Positions 61,501 through 64,000 of a stretch of DNA of 64,000 nucleotides are shown one piece after another. This stretch comes from Chionis minor (lineage: Eukaryota > Chordata > Aves > Charadriiformes > Chionididae). The stretch spans positions 186,001 through 250,000 of the forward strand of contig VZSF01007786.1 of NCBI GenBank assembly GCA_013398295.1, written 5' to 3'. The position numbers were made by a program, and so were the translations under genes. The first letter of the stretch is position 1; each line of letters starts with the position of its first letter. A model generated the notes under the pieces. That model did no database searches. It was not told the origin of the DNA and saw nothing but the letters and a program-made list of their open reading frames with translations.

Positions 61501-63081
61501 CGATCTAGTTGAGGGAATTTGGGACTGTTCCCTTGTAAATAGCTGTAGTTAGAAACTGACTTTAATTAATTTTTTTTTTAGAGTTCAAAGAAGACTGACA
61601 TGTTCAATGTCTTTGGGAAAGTTAATGCTTTTTGATTTTGCTTTTTCTTCACTCTTGCACAGCGGTACATACCCATTTCAATCTGATTTTCTTCTTGGCT
61701 TAATATTCCCTCTTTGTGCATTAAATTGAGTATTTGCCTCCCCATACATAGAGAAATGTATGAATAGTTAATGTCTACCACAGTCATTAAAACCCTTTAA
61801 TGCACTGGTAAAATAGTTTTTCTTCTCCTACCTATAGCAAATATGATGCTTTGCTATGATTTAAAATGTATGTGGATGAATATGTGATGGACAGGTTACT
61901 CAGGACTGAACAAACACAAAAAATAATTTTTCTATTACTTTATTCCTTTGCACTGTTTATTTATGTGGCAATCACCATTCAGGCCAATAAAAATTGGCTA
62001 CTGGTGTGCTATTTGAAATACGTTTTGTTGGGGCTGTTTCTTCATATTCTTCCACCTCTTAAATCCAGTGGTCTTGTTACCATAGGTACAATCTTGAAAG
62101 CATCTAAGTGGCCTAAAAGTCTTAATGCCACTGACAGCCACTGGGATTTGCACGCTTTCGAAGTGTTTTATTCTGAATCTTATTATTCACATGTCAGGAG
62201 AAAAGAACAAAGTTAGGCTAATAAGGTGGAAACAATGCAAAACATCTTTCCACAAATTGGCATACCTTTAACGTACGAGATCCGGGAACACTCTGTGTTC
62301 GATGCAGCAGTGTGCGTTCCACTGGGAAATAGGATAGCTGCATTCTTCTGCTGTACAGACCATTCAGACGTGTAGACTTTAAAACTATTAGTGATGTTGG
62401 ACTAAATGTTGCCCAGATGGACCTTGAACACTTGAGGGAAACACTTTGCAGTTAAGGGAAATAAAAACTTGTGTCTTTGGGAGCTGTTTTTTTTAAAAAT
62501 GGCAAAAAATTGGTGCAGCACGGAGATCTGGAGCACTGGGAGGTGGCTGGGTGGAGGCGCCAGTAGCAGAGGGTTGGAAACCCACCCACTGATGCAAGGG
62601 TTTTGACTCCTGTGCAGAAGGAGTTTACAAGGTCTTCGTTGCTCCCCAAGCATATGCTTGCCAAAATGAATGTGTCGCTCTCTGAGTCTATCTGGGCTGA
62701 GAAAATCTGCAGGAAAGGCCATAGATGATGCAAAGAGGAAGGCTGTGTAGCAAGTTTTTATTTCTAAATTGAGCTTGAGAACCTCTGAGAACCTCCGCAC
62801 CACAGTGTGGATAGAAACCAAGAAGCTGTTGTAACCATTTCTCGCAAAGAAGTTGAGCTTTTGCAAAGCCTGTAGAGCTTGTTTCCGTGTTTTGGTGTGG
62901 GTTAAGGACAGCTGTTCAAATGAGACCTTCTGATTCTTTCAAATCCTCACCAGATCCTCTATGAAGTCACGGTTGTGACTGGGGACACTGAAAGTGGTGG
63001 TACGGATGCCAGTATTTTCATGACTGTCTTTGGATCCAACGGGAACACTGAGGAGATGCATCTGGAAAAAAATGGAGACAG
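1365..63081 (+). CDS. LOXHD1: LOXHD1, partial gene: 23 internal exons (end of PLAT 4 to start of PLAT 13)
   Basis: This is a spliced gene on the plus strand. Its exons repeatedly encode PLAT (polycystin-1, lipoxygenase, alpha-toxin) beta-sandwich modules. Each module shows the same order of motifs: Y-x-V-x-V-x-T-G-D, then G-A-G-T-D-A-N-V-F, then F-E-R-G, a [RK]-I-x-H-D-N/G segment, G-W-F-L-x-x-V, and finally F-x-C-x-R-W-L-x-x-x-E-D-D-G with R-E-L. Only LOXHD1 is a long string of such modules, and the order of module-specific features matches the human protein as I recall it: the Lys/Glu-rich insert, the C-T-Q-Q-K module, and the P-E-S-C-W module. Exon phases are continuous through all 23 exons. 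In mammals LOXHD1 lies along the stereocilia membrane of hair cells and is needed for hearing (DFNB77). Its 5' and 3' ends are outside the window. The only structural defect is the duplicated exon block at 44.8-48.7 kb. Identity is very secure; the membrane role is known from mammals, not seen here. Confidence 0.96.
1745..1829. repeat. (ATTTT)17 microsatellite
   Basis: There are about 17 uninterrupted ATTTT units in the intron after the PLAT 4 exon, 245 bp past its donor. A tract this pure is likely to vary in length between individuals. Confidence 0.97.
2497..3472 (+). mobile_element. CR1 LINE fragment 1 (3' end, RT C-terminus, octamer tail)
   Basis: Plus-strand translation gives the end of a CR1 reverse transcriptase: [15 protein letters not shown] near 2509-2553, then [20 protein letters not shown] and S-D-R-T-R-G-N-G, ending G-N-L-L-stop at 3328. 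Frameshifts around 2630 and 2720 break the frame, so it is dead. About ten ATTCTGTG-type octamers (3393-3472) form the CR1 3' tail. The 5' end is truncated, as is usual for CR1. It belongs to the same subfamily type as the copies at 33233 and 54318. Confidence 0.93.
4292..4446 (+). CDS. LOXHD1: LOXHD1 exon: start of PLAT 5
   Basis: Acceptor TCTCCATAG|TGATAA; donor GGCAAT|GTAAGT. The incoming phase is 1 (the split codon becomes GTG) and the outgoing phase is 0. It encodes Y-R-V-T-V-C-T-G, then [18 protein letters not shown] and N-K-F-E-K-G-N, the first half of a PLAT module. The Y-x-V-T-V-C-T-G and L-Y-N-C features match the fifth module of the human protein as recalled. Confidence 0.95.
6842..6865. 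repeat. Poly-A tract (24 A)
   Basis: An uninterrupted run of 24 A in an intron. No retrocopied gene body or target duplication is recognisable beside it, so a processed pseudogene is not supported. Confidence 0.9.
7474..7634 (+). CDS. LOXHD1: LOXHD1 exon: middle of PLAT 5
   Basis: The exon starts after TTCCTTCTCAAAG, in phase 0, and ends at CTACAG|GTACTG, leaving two bases of an Arg codon. It encodes [26 protein letters not shown], and then [14 protein letters not shown]. The E-E-G-Q-P-E-S segment is diagnostic of this LOXHD1 module. The following intron of about 6.9 kb is the longest between consecutive exons here. Confidence 0.95.
7635..14580. other. Long intron (6.9 kb) without recognisable elements
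   Basis: This is the longest interval between consecutive exons. I see one A-rich stretch (12414-12439) and many short chance ORFs on both strands. No CR1 tail, LTR or PLAT-like exon is visible, and exon phases on either side join without a missing piece. Confidence 0.6.
14581..14657 (+). CDS. LOXHD1: LOXHD1 exon: end of PLAT 5 (short, 77 bp)
   Basis: Acceptor TTTGTAAACCAG|ATGGCT; donor TTAAAAA|GTGAGT. The first base completes the split Arg codon, then [17 protein letters not shown] follows, the C-terminal strand of the PLAT fold. It ends in phase 1. This is the shortest exon in the window. The 827-bp intron after it shows nothing recognisable. Confidence 0.94.
15485..15681 (+). CDS. LOXHD1: LOXHD1 exon: first half of PLAT 6
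   Basis: Acceptor ATCTCACTTTAG; donor GGGAAG|GTAAGA. Phase 1 in, phase 0 out. It encodes [24 protein letters not shown], then [12 protein letters not shown]. The usual G-T-D-A is S-S-D-S here, as in the matching human module (S-T-D-S). A 303-bp intron, the shortest in the window, follows it and contains nothing else. Confidence 0.95.
15985..16177 (+). CDS. LOXHD1: LOXHD1 exon: second half of PLAT 6
   Basis: Acceptor TTTTTTAAAG|ATCAAT; donor GAGAAAT|GTGAGA. It encodes [30 protein letters not shown] and [10 protein letters not shown]. It ends in phase 1. The PLAT fold is complete in two exons here, unlike the three-exon modules on either side. The 839-bp intron after it has no repeat that I can see. 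Confidence 0.95.
17017..17177 (+). CDS. LOXHD1: LOXHD1 exon: first half of PLAT 7
   Basis: Acceptor TTTTTGGACTAG|TGATAA; donor TTCAAG|GTATGA. Phase 1 in, phase 0 out. It encodes [29 protein letters not shown] and [11 protein letters not shown]. Calcium-site-like Asp is replaced by Asn in G-T-N-A. Confidence 0.95.
17478..17756 (-). mobile_element. CR1 LINE fragment 2 (3' end)
   Basis: The reverse complement of the CR1 3' tail (TCATAGAGTCATAGAATCA) begins the fragment. The minus strand encodes [16 protein letters not shown] and [11 protein letters not shown], the extreme C-terminus of CR1 reverse transcriptase. It is about 280 bp and lacks the rest. It is the same subfamily type as the larger copy at 19463. 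Confidence 0.9.
17757..19462. other. Intron stretch between two CR1 fragments
   Basis: Unremarkable intron sequence apart from a T-rich tract at about 18667-18682. No gene or repeat is recognised. Confidence 0.55.
19463..21362 (-). mobile_element. CR1 LINE fragment 3 (1.9 kb, largest, RT palm to 3' end)
   Basis: Minus-strand translations cover the reverse transcriptase palm: [26 protein letters not shown], and the catalytic region, which reads [10 protein letters not shown] instead of F-A-D-D. They continue through [13 protein letters not shown] and [13 protein letters not shown] to the 3' end. The frame is interrupted near 20430 and 20220, and the changed catalytic pair shows it is inactive. 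The endonuclease and 5' part are missing. The exact 5' boundary is uncertain by tens of bases. Confidence 0.93.
21736..22033 (+). CDS. LOXHD1: LOXHD1 exon: second half of PLAT 7 with Lys/Glu-rich insert
   Basis: At 298 bp this is the largest exon in the window. The start after GTGGCAG is fixed by phase 0 and by [10 protein letters not shown]. It then encodes [15 protein letters not shown], and a low-complexity insert of about 30 residues with eight consecutive Lys followed by S-D and a run of six Glu. The PLAT fold closes with [13 protein letters not shown] and V-E-L-V-P-D-G. Human LOXHD1 has a longer charged insert at the same place, as I recall. The donor is GGAGG|GTAAAT. The 520-bp intron after it has no visible feature. 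Confidence 0.94.
22554..22708 (+). CDS. LOXHD1: LOXHD1 exon: first part of PLAT 8
   Basis: Acceptor TTTTACTTGCAG; donor GGCCAG|GTAATG. Phase 1 in, phase 0 out, and 155 bp like its counterparts at 4292 and 43993. It encodes [32 protein letters not shown] and N-K-F-E-K-G-Q. The 1,285-bp intron that follows is AT-rich and holds no identifiable repeat. Confidence 0.95.
23994..24127 (+). CDS. LOXHD1: LOXHD1 exon: middle of PLAT 8
   Basis: Acceptor TACCTCTTGCAG; donor ACCAC|GTGAGC. It encodes [33 protein letters not shown]. The Gly-Trp pair is Ser-Trp in this module. It ends two bases into a Thr codon. The next intron (925 bp) shows no feature. Confidence 0.95.
25053..25201 (+). CDS. LOXHD1: LOXHD1 exon: end of PLAT 8 and linker
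   Basis: Acceptor CATTCTTGTAG; donor CAGAAAG|GTTTAT (a weak +3 to +6). It encodes [25 protein letters not shown], and then a polar linker ending L-G-L-E-Q-K. This linker resembles the human one (L-A-L-E-Q-K) but looks shorter. The 1,322-bp intron that follows has only a 16-T tract near 26198. Confidence 0.94.
26524..26628 (+). CDS. LOXHD1: LOXHD1 exon: start of PLAT 9
   Basis: Acceptor TTTTATCTGACAG; donor GATACAG|GTATGG. Phase 1 in and phase 1 out. It encodes [26 protein letters not shown] and K-D-D-T. The K-K-N-A-G-T-D insertion is specific to this module. The exon is shorter than the 155-bp type because an extra intron splits the D-T-G turn. A 730-bp intron follows with no feature. Confidence 0.94.
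27359..27487 (+). CDS. LOXHD1: LOXHD1 exon: middle of PLAT 9
   Basis: Acceptor TTGCCACAACAG; donor AATAAAG|GTAAGA. Phase 1 on both sides, so the exon is symmetrical (129 bp) and could be skipped without a frameshift. It encodes [26 protein letters not shown] and K-I-G-H-D-N-K. A 738-bp intron follows with no feature. Confidence 0.94.
28226..28390 (+). CDS. LOXHD1: LOXHD1 exon: end of PLAT 9
   Basis: Acceptor TCTCTCCAACCACAG; donor ATCCCAT|GTGAGC. Symmetrical 1-1 phase, 165 bp. It encodes [17 protein letters not shown], then the closing [12 protein letters not shown] and A-E-L-Q-T-T. The usual F-P-C before the R-W-L is F-P-S here, so one cysteine common in sister domains is missing. Confidence 0.95.
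28391..32307. other. Intron (3.9 kb) without recognisable elements
   Basis: No CR1, LTR, RNA gene or PLAT exon is visible. The exon phases on both sides (1 and 1) join directly. Confidence 0.6.
32308..32489 (+). CDS. LOXHD1: LOXHD1 exon: first part of PLAT 10
   Basis: Acceptor TTTTCTGAATCAG; donor GTGGAG|GTAAGA. Phase 1 in, phase 0 out. It encodes [39 protein letters not shown] and Y-F-E-R-N-S-V. The C-T-Q-Q-K insert is a signature of this module in LOXHD1. Confidence 0.95.
33233..33904 (-). mobile_element. CR1 LINE fragment 4
   Basis: Begins with the tail remnant GAATCACAGAATCAATCACA. The minus strand then encodes [41 protein letters not shown] and upstream [12 protein letters not shown], in two frames. 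It is the same subfamily type as fragments 1 and 8. It faces fragment 5 head to head about 240 bp away. Confidence 0.92.
34142..34782 (+). mobile_element. CR1 LINE fragment 5, with an N and missing middle
   Basis: Plus strand. Starts in the RT region ([19 protein letters not shown]), reaches F-N-Q-G-K-C-R-V-L at 34259 where there is a single N, then jumps to C-P-A-L-E-S and continues with an open frame [17 protein letters not shown] to S-N-L-L-stop at 34684. The tail is ATTCTATG repeats ending near 34782. Compared with the other copies about 250-300 bp is absent exactly at the N. The open frame of 128 codons makes this one of the better-preserved copies. Confidence 0.92.
34259..34259. other. 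Single N inside CR1 fragment 5
   Basis: An ambiguous base exactly where this CR1 copy loses its expected middle section. It probably marks a join or collapsed gap. Confidence 0.75.
34783..36657. other. Intron stretch without recognisable elements
   Basis: AT-rich intron sequence. Only the T-rich run just before the 36658 exon stands out, and it serves as that exon's polypyrimidine tract. Confidence 0.55.
36658..36774 (+). CDS. LOXHD1: LOXHD1 exon: middle of PLAT 10
   Basis: Acceptor with a long T-rich tract (36622-36657, ending TCTGTAG); donor GGAAAG|GTAGGC. It is symmetrical 0-0 (117 bp). It encodes [33 protein letters not shown]. The usual H-D is H-T in this copy. It lies between CR1 copies in opposite orientation. 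Confidence 0.95.
37639..37947 (-). mobile_element. CR1 LINE fragment 6 (3' end)
   Basis: Starts with TCATAGAATCATAGAGTGGT, then the typical CR1 3' untranslated sequence (GGTTGGAAGGGATCTTAAAG), then the reverse complement of the RT C-terminus. About 310 bp. It is the same subfamily type as fragments 5 and 7. Confidence 0.92.
37948..41235. other. Intron stretch without recognisable elements
   Basis: A 210-codon minus-strand ORF at 39556-40188 and its 140-codon shadow on plus have no recognisable domain, and I treat them as chance. Nothing else is visible. Confidence 0.55.
41236..41398 (+). CDS. LOXHD1: LOXHD1 exon: end of PLAT 10 and linker
   Basis: Acceptor ATGTTTACTTCAG; donor TTAGAAG|GTAATA. 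Phase 0 in, phase 1 out. It encodes [33 protein letters not shown], and an acidic linker with E-E-E-V-E-D-P-L-E. The D-I-F-T-E-K and D-P-L-E segments agree with the human linker between modules 10 and 11. Confidence 0.95.
41399..43992. other. Intron (2.6 kb) without recognisable elements
   Basis: No repeat, gene or structural RNA is recognised. An A/T-rich patch lies near 42605-42660. Confidence 0.55.
43993..44147 (+). CDS. LOXHD1: LOXHD1 exon: first part of PLAT 11
   Basis: Acceptor TTTCTTTCTGCAG; donor GGACAG|GTACAA. 155 bp, phase 1 in, phase 0 out. It encodes [32 protein letters not shown] and N-K-F-E-R-G-Q. The next intron contains the solo LTR and the start of the duplicated block. Confidence 0.95.
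44705..45288 (+). mobile_element. Solo LTR of an avian endogenous retrovirus
   Basis: Begins TGTTGTGGTTTAACCCCAG and ends CCAGCCAAAACCAGCACA, terminal sequences that I associate with an LTR family widespread in bird genomes. About 584 bp with TG...CA ends. The flanks are ATTAC (44700-44704) and ATTAG (45289-45293), a possible 5-bp target duplication with one mismatch. No retroviral coding sequence lies on either side, so it is a solo LTR. The family assignment is from memory; the orientation is inferred from the TG-start reading. Confidence 0.7.
44810..46735. repeat. Direct repeat copy 1 (1,926 bp)
   Basis: Starts TTGAGTTAAAGACAG inside the solo LTR and ends in a 16-T run followed by N at 46736. 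It matches copy 2 at a constant offset of 1,927 bp. The only differences I found are T44950 versus G46877 and T45132 versus C47059. It contains the 210-bp PLAT 11 exon. Confidence 0.97.
45608..45817 (+). CDS. LOXHD1: LOXHD1 exon: second part of PLAT 11 (copy 1 of duplicated block)
   Basis: Acceptor CACTCTGCAG; donor GAACAG|GTATGG. Symmetrical 0-0, 210 bp, 70 codons. It encodes [33 protein letters not shown], and [15 protein letters not shown]. The same exon recurs 1,927 bp downstream with no difference that I can find. Only one copy is expected from the LOXHD1 domain plan, and I cannot say which is the true one. Confidence 0.93.
46736..46736. other. Single N: probable contig join
   Basis: An ambiguous base between a poly-T run and the restart of the repeated block. 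Its position strongly suggests an assembly join. Confidence 0.85.
46737..48662. repeat. Direct repeat copy 2 (1,926 bp), starting right after an N
   Basis: Same sequence as copy 1. It starts abruptly after the N, with only the 3' part of the LTR (46737-47215), and continues past its T-run into unique intron sequence at 48664. The abrupt start in the middle of an LTR has no biological boundary. Confidence 0.97.
47535..47744 (+). CDS. LOXHD1: LOXHD1 exon: second part of PLAT 11 (copy 2, probable false duplicate)
   Basis: This appears identical to the exon at 45608-45817, with the same splice sites and flanks. If both copies were spliced, the reading frame would stay open because the exon is 210 bp and phase 0-0, and the protein would gain 70 residues that repeat the second half of a PLAT fold without its first half. 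An N at 46736 marks the junction between the copies, so this is more likely an assembly artefact than a real extra exon. Confidence 0.5.
48664..50644. other. Intron sequence around the 49184-49307 exon
   Basis: Outside that exon I see no repeat or gene. Confidence 0.55.
49184..49307 (+). CDS. LOXHD1: LOXHD1 exon: Ser-rich linker between PLAT 11 and 12
   Basis: Acceptor TGCCTTCCAACTAG; donor GGATCAC|GTGAGT. Phase 0 in, phase 1 out, exactly what the neighbours need. It encodes S-Y-D-G-E-R-N-S, a Ser/Leu-rich run, then Lys/Glu-rich residues ending A-A-E-E-G-S. No PLAT core motif is present. The human linker begins Y-T-G-D-R-S-S, which resembles the start here; the rest looks poorly conserved. 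The call rests on phase, splice sites and position, so it is a little less certain than the PLAT exons. Confidence 0.85.
50645..51110 (-). mobile_element. CR1 LINE fragment 7
   Basis: Starts TAGAATCATGGTTTAGTTTG and continues as the reverse complement of a CR1 3' end (GGAAGGGACCTTAAAGATC, then CAACCTGGCCTTCAACACCT). It runs into the [16 protein letters not shown] region near 51000-51060. It is the same subfamily type as fragments 5 and 6. Confidence 0.92.
51111..54317. other. Intron stretch without recognisable elements
   Basis: Contains an 18-T run at about 53492-53509. Short ORFs on both strands around 52043-52724 show no family resemblance. Confidence 0.55.
54318..55017 (-). mobile_element. 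CR1 LINE fragment 8, ending close to a LOXHD1 exon
   Basis: Starts TCATAGAATCATAGATTGTT. The minus strand encodes [29 protein letters not shown] and [16 protein letters not shown]. It is about 700 bp, with the same truncation region as fragments 1 and 4. Its 5' end is about 127 bp from the acceptor of the 55144 exon. Confidence 0.92.
55144..55352 (+). CDS. LOXHD1: LOXHD1 exon: first half of PLAT 12
   Basis: Acceptor CCTGTGTGTTGCAG; donor GTGGAG|GTACTC. Phase 1 in, phase 0 out, 209 bp. It encodes [33 protein letters not shown], and [11 protein letters not shown]. The module lacks the usual F-E-R-G and has F-A-D-G instead. The end of a CR1 fragment lies only about 130 bp upstream of its acceptor. 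Confidence 0.95.
55353..60010. other. Intron (4.7 kb) with a purine-rich patch
   Basis: The plus strand is strongly A/G-rich from about 56510 to 56730, giving Lys/Glu-rich chance ORFs. No repeat family or exon is recognised. Confidence 0.55.
60011..60196 (+). CDS. LOXHD1: LOXHD1 exon: second half of PLAT 12
   Basis: Acceptor TGACTTTCACAG; donor CTCAAG|GTAGGC. Symmetrical 0-0, 186 bp. It encodes [31 protein letters not shown] and T-S-R-V-L. The P-E-S-C-W and C-x-C-W-L pattern is unique to this module and agrees with the human protein as recalled. Confidence 0.95.
60197..62953. other. Intron (2.8 kb) without recognisable elements
   Basis: AT-rich, with no identifiable repeat, exon or RNA gene. 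Confidence 0.55.
62954..63081 (+). CDS. LOXHD1: LOXHD1 exon: start of PLAT 13
   Basis: Acceptor TTCAAATCCTCACCAG; donor GAGACAG|GTACAC. Phase 0 in, phase 2 out, 128 bp. It encodes [37 protein letters not shown]. The continuation (F-E-R-G part) should lie beyond the right edge. Confidence 0.94.
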
Positions 63082-64000
63082 GTACACTCACTTTGTCATT
63101 TTCGTTGGTTAGAAGCAGAGTGATAACAGATTCTAGTGTCAAGTCAAGAAGCACTTGGGGCTTTGATCGTTCTCCTACTGAAACACAAAGATAAACTCCC
63201 ATTGAGTTTATAGCTTCAGAGCTGGACCCCTTGTAAGTGTTATTGTAATGTATTTAGCAGAGCAGAGGACAGGAGAGCACTGGGTAGCCAGGGAAACCAT
63301 CCTTTGTCATTTGTAGAAGTTTTGTTTAACCCGTTTTTCAGTGGCTTTGGGGATAAGCACTGTGAACAAAAATGTGAATTGTGAAGTCCTGCTTCAGCTC
63401 CAAGAGGAGCTGTGGACGTTGCAGGAAACCACAGGTGCAATTTCTGCAAAGCGCATCTTTTGGGGGAAAATAACTAATTTAATTTAAACATTGTTTAATG
63501 GGAATGCCTGAATAACGGCACACTGAAAGACAGACAAACCAACATGCACACACCTGCCTTGGGAAGTGCCTTTGATGGGAAGGTGCTGACTCTCCTCCGC
63601 CTGCTCCTCCCGTTTGCTTTGCTGGCCAGGTGTCACCCAGCTTGGTCCAGAAGCCACCTGAGGGATGCCAGGACCTGAGCTGGTATCTGAGGGCCCTGCT
63701 GAGAAGTGGGCTTCTTAGCCTGGGCTCTGTGCCATGCTAATGTGACTGCACGGTTTTGGAGCTGGCTTGCAGCTGGCACGAAAGGGACACGTGGTGACAT
63801 CTGTCTGCCCAGATGTGGCCTTATGGTGCAGGGGGACGGAAATGGGCTGTGAGCTGCGCCGAGTGCTGCACTGAGTGCTCCAATTATACTAAAAAGGTGA
63901 AATCTCATGTTTTCTTCAGCAGAGACAGCTAACAAACACCATAATCCCAGTCTGACGCCATCACTTCCGTAAGCCAAAAAAACCCACACGCCATTGATCC
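63082..64000. other. Intron (inferred), no identifiable feature, to window edge
   Basis: Follows the PLAT 13 exon donor. The next exon, which should begin one base into the split Arg codon and then give an F-E-R-like motif, is not found here. Confidence 0.55.

Noticed and set aside
62402..62866. 154-codon minus-strand ORF
   Set aside because: No family resemblance and no context. It lies just before a confirmed plus-strand exon.
1..64000. A prokaryotic-type system, CRISPR array, tRNA or operon
   Set aside because: The window is intron-rich vertebrate DNA. No evenly spaced repeats with spacers, no cloverleaf candidate and no compact gene cluster were seen.

Overview
This window is vertebrate, almost certainly bird, nuclear DNA. 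It is occupied from about 1.4 kb to the right edge by part of one large plus-strand gene, LOXHD1 (lipoxygenase homology domains 1). Three things suggest a bird: eight degenerate CR1 LINE fragments, several ending in the octamer tail typical of CR1 (ATTCTRTG repeats); a solo LTR of a kind common in birds; and introns of moderate size. A turtle or crocodilian, which also carry CR1, cannot be excluded from sequence alone.

Layout: 23 distinct coding exons, 3,689 coding bases or about 1,229 codons, lie between 1365 and 63081. All are flanked by AG and GT. The codon phase at each exon end matches the start of the next one throughout, so no internal exon appears to be missing. Together they encode the end of one PLAT domain, eight complete PLAT domains and the start of a tenth. 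By comparison with the human protein as I remember it (15 PLAT domains), these are the end of PLAT 4 through the start of PLAT 13. The 5' exons (PLAT 1 to most of PLAT 4) and the 3' exons (rest of PLAT 13 to 15) lie outside the window. I see no second protein-coding gene, RNA gene, CpG-island promoter or CRISPR on either strand.

The introns hold CR1 fragments of at least three subfamilies (two on plus, six on minus), a solo LTR at about 44.7-45.3 kb, an (ATTTT)17 microsatellite at 1.75 kb, and poly-A/T tracts.

The most notable structure is a 1,926-bp near-identical direct repeat (44810-46735 and 46737-48662) separated by a single N. It contains an entire 210-bp PLAT 11 exon. The repeat differs at only two positions that I could see and starts inside the LTR, so it is most likely a false duplication at a contig join. 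A recent real exon duplication would nevertheless be in frame. A second single N at 34259 sits in a CR1 copy that abruptly lacks its expected middle, which suggests another imperfect join.

Functionally, LOXHD1 is known from human and mouse as a stereocilia protein of inner-ear hair cells, built from PLAT beta-sandwiches that bind lipids or proteins. The window encodes the middle of that protein. No novel multi-gene system is present.
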